From positions 744,001 through 808,000 of the forward strand of contig JAWKIF010000006.1 of NCBI GenBank assembly GCA_041394405.1: 64,000 nucleotides of DNA, given 5' to 3'. Below, piece after piece: positions 59,090-64,000 of the stretch (position 1 is its first letter; each line of letters begins with the position of its first letter). The notes below the pieces were generated by a model. It searched no databases, was not told the DNA's origin, and was given only the letters and a program-made list of their open reading frames with translations. Both the position numbers and the translations under genes were made by a program. This stretch comes from Microthrix sp041394405. GTDB taxonomy: Bacteria; Actinomycetota; Acidimicrobiia; Acidimicrobiales; Microtrichaceae.

Positions 59090-60582
59090 GCATCCACGCC
59101 GACGCAGCGCCCGACGACGCCACGGTGGCGGAGCTGTTCGGCGGGAGCCCGCGACGACTCCACCTGGTGGGGTTGGGCGGAACGGGCATCTCCGCGCTGG
59201 CCATGATTCTCGGCGAGCTGGGCCACCACATCTCCGGGAGCGATCAGCGCGACGCGCCGGTGATGGACCGGCTGCGCCGGCTGGGTGCCGTCGCCCACGT
59301 CGGCCACGACGCCGGGCACGTGGCGGGCGCCGATCTGGTGATCTGCTCCACCGCCATCAAGGCCGACCACCCCGAGCGGCTCGCAGCGGCGGAGGCGGGC
59401 ATCCCCGTGCTCAGCCGGGCCCAGGCATTGGCCGGCCTCACCCGCCTGCGCCCCACCGTGGCGGTGTCGGGAACCCACGGCAAGACCACCTCCACCGCCA
59501 TGGCGGCCCTGGCACTCCGCGGCGCCGGGGCGGACGTCAGTTGGCTGGTGGGCTCCGACGTGCCCGCGCTCGGCGCAGCGGCAAGTTGGGCGGGGCACGA
59601 CTACTTCGTGGTGGAGGCCGATGAGTCCGACGACACGCATCTTGCCCTGGCCCGGGAGGCGGTGCTGCTGACCAATGCCGAAGGCGAGCACCTCGACTTT
59701 CACCTCACCCTGGGCCGGGTCATCGATGGCTACGTGGAGTTCATGGGCGGGACGCCGGTGGACGACCCCGCCCGAGTCCCCCGGGTGCGGGTTGCCGGTG
59801 TCGACGATCCCGGCGCCGCGCTCGTGGCCGCTGCGTGCCCTGCGGTCACGGCGTTCGGCAGCGGCGAGCGTGCCGCGTGGCGCCTCGACGTGCGCGACCG
59901 CAGCGTGACCGGCACGCGCTCGGTGCTCACCTCGCCGCAGGGGGAACGGATCGACCTGGTGGTGTCGGTGCCCGGTGACCACAACGCGCTGAACGCCGCC
60001 GGCGTGGTCACGCTGGCCGCCGAATTGGGCCTCGACCCCCGCGGGGCCGCAGAGGGGGTGGCGCACTTCACCGGCACGGGCCGACGCTTCGAGCAGCGGG
60101 GTTCCGTTGCCGGCGTCACCTTCGTGGACGACTACGCCCATCATCCGACGGAGGTGGCCGCCACGCTCGCGGCCGCCACCGGGTGGGATGGAGGGAGGGT
60201 GGTCGCGGTGTTCCAGCCCCACCTGTACAGCCGAACCCAGCGCTTGGCCGACCGCTTCGGCGAGGCCCTGGCCGCCGCCGACGTGGTGGTGGTGACCGAT
60301 GTGTTCGCCGCCCGCGAGGAGCCGCTCCCCGGCGTGGATGGCACCATCGTCAGCGCTGCGGCCCGCAGCCACGGCGCCACCGAGGTGCACGATGCGCGAG
60401 ACCGTTCCCAGCTGGCTGCGCTGGTGGGCGAGATCATGGCGCCGGGCGATCTGGTGCTGACCATGGGGGCGGGCGATATCACCACCCTGGCCACCGAGTT
60501 GGGTGCGGCGCTGGACCAGCCCGAGCGCCGGGCCGAACTCAACTCCGACCGTTCGGACACCGTCGATGGGGAGGCCCAGTGA
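59086..60582 (+). CDS. murC: UDP-MurNAc:L-alanine ligase
   Basis: 498 residues. HLVGLGGTGISALAMILGEL is the N-terminal Rossmann loop (GIGGxGMS-like). TVAVSGTHGKTTSTAMAALA is the ATP loop. VVEADESDDTHLALAREAVL and VLLTNAEGEHLDFHLTL follow, and TFVDDYAHHPTEVAATLAA is the DYAHHPTE motif specific to MurC. VVAVFQPHLYSRTQRLADRF closes the ligase domain. It adds L-Ala to UDP-MurNAc, the first peptide step. It overlaps murG (ATGA) and murB (GTGA). Confidence 0.96.
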   Translation: MSIHADAAPDDATVAELFGGSPRRLHLVGLGGTGISALAMILGELGHHISGSDQRDAPVMDRLRRLGAVAHVGHDAGHVAGADLVICSTAIKADHPERLAAAEAGIPVLSRAQALAGLTRLRPTVAVSGTHGKTTSTAMAALALRGAGADVSWLVGSDVPALGAAASWAGHDYFVVEADESDDTHLALAREAVLLTNAEGEHLDFHLTLGRVIDGYVEFMGGTPVDDPARVPRVRVAGVDDPGAALVAAACPAVTAFGSGERAAWRLDVRDRSVTGTRSVLTSPQGERIDLVVSVPGDHNALNAAGVVTLAAELGLDPRGAAEGVAHFTGTGRRFEQRGSVAGVTFVDDYAHHPTEVAATLAAATGWDGGRVVAVFQPHLYSRTQRLADRFGEALAAADVVVVTDVFAAREEPLPGVDGTIVSAAARSHGATEVHDARDRSQLAALVGEIMAPGDLVLTMGAGDITTLATELGAALDQPERRAELNSDRSDTVDGEAQ

Positions 60583-61580
60583 ACACCTCGAGCCAACGCC
60601 AGCCGACCCGACTCGAGCCGGTCATCGAAGCGTTGCGCGACGCCCTGGGTGATCGGGTGGAGACCCAGGTGCCCACCTCCCGGGCCAGCTGGTATCGGGT
60701 GGGGGGACCGGCCGCAGCCTGGGTGGAGGCAGGCTCGGTGCCCGATCTGGTGTCGGTCTCCCGGGCCATCGCAGGCACCGGCGTGCCCGCCATGATGGTG
60801 GGTGAGGGCTCGAACCTCCTCGTGGCCGAGGCCGGGTACGAGGGCGTCATGGTGCACCTGGATCGGGCCGGCCAGTTCGGCGGCGTGTCGTTTTCCGACG
60901 GGAAGAGCACGGACCCCGATGGCTCCTCCGTGCACGGTGTCGAGGCGGGGGCGGCGGTTCGGTTGCCCGACCTGGCCAGGTGGTGCGCCGAGCGAGGCCA
61001 TGCGACCCTGTCGTGGATGGCCGGCATTCCCGGGTCGGTGGGCGGCTCGGTGCGCATGAACGCCGGGGTGGAGGCCAACACCACCGAGGTGCGCCATTCG
61101 CTCCGGTGGGCGGAGATCTTCGACATGGAGTCCGCCGTAGCCCGGCGCTGCAGCGCCGACGAGCTGGGCTTCGCCTACCGCCACTCGGAGATTGGGCCCC
61201 ACCAGGTGGTGACCGCTGCGGCGTTCACCACGGCCCCGGGCGATCCCGAACAGATCCGGGCCGCCAACGCCCGCCACCTCCAACATCGCCAGGAGGCGCA
61301 GGAGACCAAGCGCACGGGCGGCTCGGTGTTCACCAACCCGGCGGGCCACTCGGCGTGGCAGCTCATTGAGACGGCGGGCGGCAAGGGCCTGCGGGTCGGC
61401 ACGGCCCAGGTGTCGGACAAGCACGCCAACTTCATCGTGGCCGATCGCGGCGGGCGGGCCGACGATGTGTACGACCTGATGGTGGCAATCCGGCGCATGG
61501 TCCACCAGAACTGCGGCGTGGTGCTGGAGGCTGAGACGGTGTTGGTTGGGTTCCCGCCGTTGGCCGAGGTGGATCCGTGA
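60579..61580 (+). CDS. murB: UDP-N-acetylenolpyruvoylglucosamine reductase
   Basis: 333 residues from GTG 60579. SWYRVGGPAAAWVEAGSVPD and VGEGSNLLVAEAGYEGVMVH bind FAD. SWMAGIPGSVGGSVRMNAGV has the GIPGxxGG-MNAG flavin/substrate motif, and FAYRHSEIG carries the conserved YR-S. TKRTGGSVFTNPAGHSAWQL supplies the catalytic Ser (GS-FxNP), and HANFIVADRGGRADDV follows. It reduces enolpyruvyl-UDP-GlcNAc to UDP-MurNAc with NADPH. The reaction precedes MurC, whose gene it overlaps by four bases. Confidence 0.95.
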   Translation: MNTSSQRQPTRLEPVIEALRDALGDRVETQVPTSRASWYRVGGPAAAWVEAGSVPDLVSVSRAIAGTGVPAMMVGEGSNLLVAEAGYEGVMVHLDRAGQFGGVSFSDGKSTDPDGSSVHGVEAGAAVRLPDLARWCAERGHATLSWMAGIPGSVGGSVRMNAGVEANTTEVRHSLRWAEIFDMESAVARRCSADELGFAYRHSEIGPHQVVTAAAFTTAPGDPEQIRAANARHLQHRQEAQETKRTGGSVFTNPAGHSAWQLIETAGGKGLRVGTAQVSDKHANFIVADRGGRADDVYDLMVAIRRMVHQNCGVVLEAETVLVGFPPLAEVDP

Positions 61581-62386
61581 GCGGCTCGGGTCGGTCCGGC
61601 GGCTCCGGTTCCGGCGTGGACCCGCGCATGCGCGCCCGACGCATCGGTGTGTCGCGTGGCCGCGCCCGCCGCCGCCTCCGGCTCTTGCTGGGGAGTGGGG
61701 CCACGCTGGCGCTGGTGGGTCTGGCGGTGGCGGTCTACGCCTCGCCGCTGCTGGGCGTGCGCACGATCGAGGTGACCGGCACCGATGAGGCCACCGGTGA
61801 CCAGATCGTGGAGGTGCTCGACGATGCACGGGGCACGCCGGTGCTGCGGTTGGATCGGGCCGAGCTGACCAGGCGCGTTCGGGAGCTTCCCGGCATGGCC
61901 GACGCTCGGCTGTCGGTGACCTGGTCGGGGCACATGGCGGTGGCCGTCAGCGACGACCGGCCGGCGGCCTATGTGCCCACCACCGACGCTCGGGCGGCCA
62001 TCGTGGGGCGCACCGGCAGGGTGCTGTCGATGGCCGACGAGGCGCCGGCAGATCTGGTGCGGGTGGAGGCCGCCGTGGAGCCGTCGGTGGGCGGTGCTGT
62101 TCCGGCGCCCGTGCTTCCGGCGGTGGAGGTTGCGGCCGCCCTGCCGCCCGACCTGGTGGCGGTCACCTCCGGGGTCGGGGTGACCGATGCCGGTGTGGTT
62201 CTTGAGCTGGCCAACGGCGCCGAGGCCACGGTGGGCTCCACCAGCGACCTCAACCGCAAGCTGGATTCGGTCTCCACCCTGCTGTCGGGCCACGTCGAGC
62301 TGGCCTGTCTGGCGGCGATCGACGTCAGCGAACCTGCGTTGGCAACCCTCAGCCGCGACCCGGCCTGCACGGGGGCGCCGGTCTGA
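61577..62386 (+). CDS. ftsQ: FtsQ divisome protein
   Basis: 269 residues from GTG 61577. A 38-residue Ser/Gly/Arg-rich cytoplasmic tail precedes one helix, LLLGSGATLALVGLAVAVYA. The POTRA domain begins LLGVRTIEVTGTDEATGDQI and runs to LSVTWSGHMAVAVSDDRPAA. An FtsQ beta domain follows to the end. FtsQ bridges early and late divisome proteins and binds FtsL/FtsB. The stop of murB overlaps its start (GTGA). A GC-rich hairpin lies just after its stop, and ftsZ starts 196 bases further with its own leader. Confidence 0.9.
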   Translation: MSGSGRSGGSGSGVDPRMRARRIGVSRGRARRRLRLLLGSGATLALVGLAVAVYASPLLGVRTIEVTGTDEATGDQIVEVLDDARGTPVLRLDRAELTRRVRELPGMADARLSVTWSGHMAVAVSDDRPAAYVPTTDARAAIVGRTGRVLSMADEAPADLVRVEAAVEPSVGGAVPAPVLPAVEVAAALPPDLVAVTSGVGVTDAGVVLELANGAEATVGSTSDLNRKLDSVSTLLSGHVELACLAAIDVSEPALATLSRDPACTGAPV

Positions 62387-62390
62387 TGGA

Positions 62391-62418
62391 GCGGGCCTCC
62401 AGCCTCGTCCGGGCCCGC
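62391..62418 (+). terminator. hairpin after ftsQ
   Basis: GCGGGCC (62391-62397) pairs with GGCCCGC (62412-62418) around a 14-base loop, five bases after the ftsQ stop. It may partly end the upstream operon before ftsZ. No T-tract. Confidence 0.4.
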
Positions 62419-62506
62419 CGGGTGCCGCCCACGCTACGCGCGGGTGCGGTGACGGCCGGCACGGGTCCACCAGCATCCGTACCCGTTCGTGAAACAATGT
62501 TCCCAC

Positions 62507-62571
62507 GGTTGGCACGGCACCTGCCGTCTCAACCGCCGCAGGGGTAACCCTGTTCGGCTCATCCCAGGAGG
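62507..62571 (+). promoter_or_regulatory. structured ftsZ leader and ribosome-binding site
   Basis: Two hairpins precede ftsZ. The first pairs GGTTG with CAACC and ACGGC with GCCGT (62507-62534) across a symmetric internal loop. The second, CAGGG-GTAA-CCCTG (62539-62552), has a GNRA-type tetraloop. AGGAGG follows at 62566-62571, 11 bases before the ATG, a longer spacing than usual. Confidence 0.5.
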
Positions 62572-62582
62572 ATCGGTCTCCC

Positions 62583-63713
62583 ATGGCTCACAACCCGCAG
62601 AACTATCTGGCGGTCATCAAGGTGATTGGCGTCGGTGGCGCCGGCTGCAACGCGGTGAACCGCATGATCGACGCCGGCCTCAAGGGCGTTGAGTTCATCG
62701 GCGTCAACACCGACGCACAGGCGCTGTTGATGTCCGACGCCGACCTCAAGTTGGACATCGGGCGCGAACTCACCCGTGGGCTGGGTGCGGGCTCGGACCC
62801 CGAGGTGGGTCGCCAAGCGGCCGAGGATCACCGCAGCGACATCGAGGAGGCGCTGCGCGGCGCCGACATGGTGTTCATCACCGCCGGCGAGGGTGGGGGC
62901 ACCGGCACCGGAGCCGCACCGGTCATCGCCGACATGGCCAAGAGCATGGGGGCGCTCACCATCGGCGTGGTCACCCGCCCGTTCACCTTTGAGGGCCGCC
63001 GCCGCTCGGTGCAGGCCGATCAGGGCATCGCCAAGCTGAAGGACAAGGTCGACACGCTCATCGTCATTCCCAACGACCGCCTGCTGTCGGTGGCCAACGA
63101 GAAGACGTCGGTCATGAACGCCTTCCGCATGGCCGACGACGTGCTGTTGCAGGGTGTCCAGGGCATCACGGAACTCATCACCACGCCGGGGATGATCAAC
63201 ACCGACTTTGCCGACGTCAAGATGATCATGTCGGATGCCGGCTCGGCGCTGATGGGCATCGGCTACGGCACCGGGGAGAACCGTGCGGTCAACTCGGCCC
63301 GGCAGGCCATCAGCTCGCACCTGCTGGAGGCGGCCATCGAGGGTGCCCGGGGCATCCTGTTGAACATCTCGGGCAGTTCCGACCTGACCATCTTCGAGGT
63401 GAACGAGGCCGCCGAGATCATCCACGAGGTGGCCCACCCCGAGGCCAACATCATCTTCGGCACGGTGATGGACGAGGAAATGGGCGACGAGGTGCGCATC
63501 ACGGTGATCGCCGCCGGTTTCGAACGGTGGGACGAGGGCTCGCCAGAGGCCATCGAGGCGGCCAAGGCCGCACGGCCGGACGCGGGCCGGTCCGGCTCGG
63601 GCCCGGAGCGCTCGCAGCGACCCCACGACGACGTTCCCATCGCCGACGTCTTCGGCGATGACGACTTCCTCGATGGCGACGACGATTTCGACGTTCCCTC
63701 CTTCCTTCGCTGA
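62583..63713 (+). CDS. ftsZ: cell-division GTPase FtsZ
   Basis: 376 residues. VIGVGGAGCNAVNRMIDAGL is the N-terminal nucleotide loop. FITAGEGGGTGTGAAPVIAD contains the tubulin signature GGGTGTG, and VVTRPFTFEGRRRSVQADQG follows. LITTPGMINTDFADVKMIMS includes the T7 synergy loop (NxDFxD) that completes the GTP site of the next subunit. The C-terminal linker is only about 50 residues, acidic, ending in DDDFDVPSFLR, the partner-binding peptide. FtsZ polymerises into the division ring. FtsA is absent, as in actinobacteria generally. Its end overlaps the pgeF frame by 41 bases. Confidence 0.98.
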   Translation: MAHNPQNYLAVIKVIGVGGAGCNAVNRMIDAGLKGVEFIGVNTDAQALLMSDADLKLDIGRELTRGLGAGSDPEVGRQAAEDHRSDIEEALRGADMVFITAGEGGGTGTGAAPVIADMAKSMGALTIGVVTRPFTFEGRRRSVQADQGIAKLKDKVDTLIVIPNDRLLSVANEKTSVMNAFRMADDVLLQGVQGITELITTPGMINTDFADVKMIMSDAGSALMGIGYGTGENRAVNSARQAISSHLLEAAIEGARGILLNISGSSDLTIFEVNEAAEIIHEVAHPEANIIFGTVMDEEMGDEVRITVIAAGFERWDEGSPEAIEAAKAARPDAGRSGSGPERSQRPHDDVPIADVFGDDDFLDGDDDFDVPSFLR

Positions 63714-64000
63714 CGCGCTCGCCGCCGGAGCGGCTGCGCTGTCCGAGGTCGGCACGGTGCGGTGGTGGTTCTCCGGCCGAGTCGATGGCGACCTCAGCGA
63801 GGAGGCCGCGCCCGCCCTGTCGAAGGCGGGCGAGCGGTTGGGCGTCCCCGTGTACACCGTGCACCAAACCCACGGTGCCGCGGTGCAGGTGCTCGGCGAG
63901 GACGATCTGGTGCCAGGCGGCGTGGAGGTGTCCGCGGTTGCGGCCGACGGCCTGGTCACCGCGCTGGACGCCACGGCCCTGGCCGTGCGCACTGCCGATT
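63673..64000 (+). CDS. pgeF: YfiH/PgeF family peptidoglycan-editing protein, N-terminal part
   Basis: Partial; about 109 codons are visible before the window ends. VRWWFSGRVDGDLSEEAAPA, VYTVHQTHGAAVQVLGEDD and ADGLVTALDATALAVRTAD are the conserved first blocks of the DUF152/YfiH family, with the zinc-binding His in HQTHG. These enzymes hydrolyse misincorporated UDP-MurNAc-L-Ser, proofreading the MurC product, and also show laccase-like activity. The start is uncertain. ATG 63673 lies inside ftsZ; GTG 63757 has GAGG at good spacing but would drop a stretch (63714-63756) whose third codon positions are nearly all G or C, as in real genes here. Confidence 0.82.
   Translation, partial: MATTISTFPPSFADALAAGAAALSEVGTVRWWFSGRVDGDLSEEAAPALSKAGERLGVPVYTVHQTHGAAVQVLGEDDLVPGGVEVSAVAADGLVTALDATALAVRTAD

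Overview
The window is chromosomal DNA of a high-GC Gram-positive bacterium, almost certainly an actinobacterium. Supporting genes are a WhiB regulator, an MtrA-MtrB two-component system with a GerMN lipoprotein, DUF3040, a PimB-like mannosyltransferase, a DEDD/GIY-YIG nuclease next to trpD, a DUF222/HNH (13E12-type) gene, and a dcw cluster with mraZ and ftsZ but no ftsA. MurE carries the DNPR signature of meso-diaminopimelate ligases. QueG, a LapA-like protein and the rubrerythrin/DUF3501 module make a mycobacterium or streptomycete unlikely. A deep-branching lineage such as Acidimicrobiia is my inference, not something read directly. Start codons are often GTG, and operons are packed with 4-base GTGA/ATGA overlaps.

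Layout. 1-2.7 kb (minus): an operon of an alkyl-DHAP-synthase-like flavoenzyme, a membrane protein and an FGGY kinase cut by the window edge. 2.9-6.0 kb (plus): a membrane-anchored beta-propeller protein and a BON/OmpA protein. 6.0-6.4 kb (minus): the RNase P RNA gene rnpB, in a stretch with no protein gene. 6.5-9.8 kb: two SDR enzymes, a class V aminotransferase and a LapA-like protein. 9.8-12.9 kb: peroxide/iron module of Fur/PerR, rubrerythrin, Fe-S oxidoreductase and DUF3501. 13.1-15.8 kb: leaderless whiB, a phosphotransferase and a sulfatase. 15.8-28.5 kb: trpD, an SOS-boxed DEDD/GIY-YIG nuclease, then a long plus-strand operon (zinc ribbon, coiled-coil NYN protein, QueG, PimB-like GT4, membrane protein, ArsA-like ATPase, small protein, SMC-like protein without a Walker A, ROK kinase).

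28.5-38.4 kb: TetR regulator with its operator, glpK, pfkA, the mtrA-mtrB-GerMN operon, inositol monophosphatase, NUDIX, dinB and DUF3040. 38.4-43.9 kb (minus): a MoxR-DUF58-TgpA operon ending in an HExxH lipoprotein. 44-49.6 kb: a second ROK kinase, NUDIX, a lipoate-ligase-like protein, GNAT, a DUF222/HNH gene behind an RBS-masking hairpin, and a second phosphotransferase.

49.7-64 kb (plus): the division and cell wall (dcw) cluster mraZ-rsmH-ftsL-ftsI-murE-mraY-ftsW-murG-murC-murB-ftsQ-ftsZ-pgeF. mraZ is preceded by a five-copy GTGGG operator and rsmH by a structured leader RNA. The protein genes from rsmH to ftsQ overlap or nearly touch, yet murF and murD are missing. No tRNA, rRNA, CRISPR array, prophage or complete insertion sequence was seen. 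Apart from the rnpB region, no stretch longer than about 300 bases lacks a gene.
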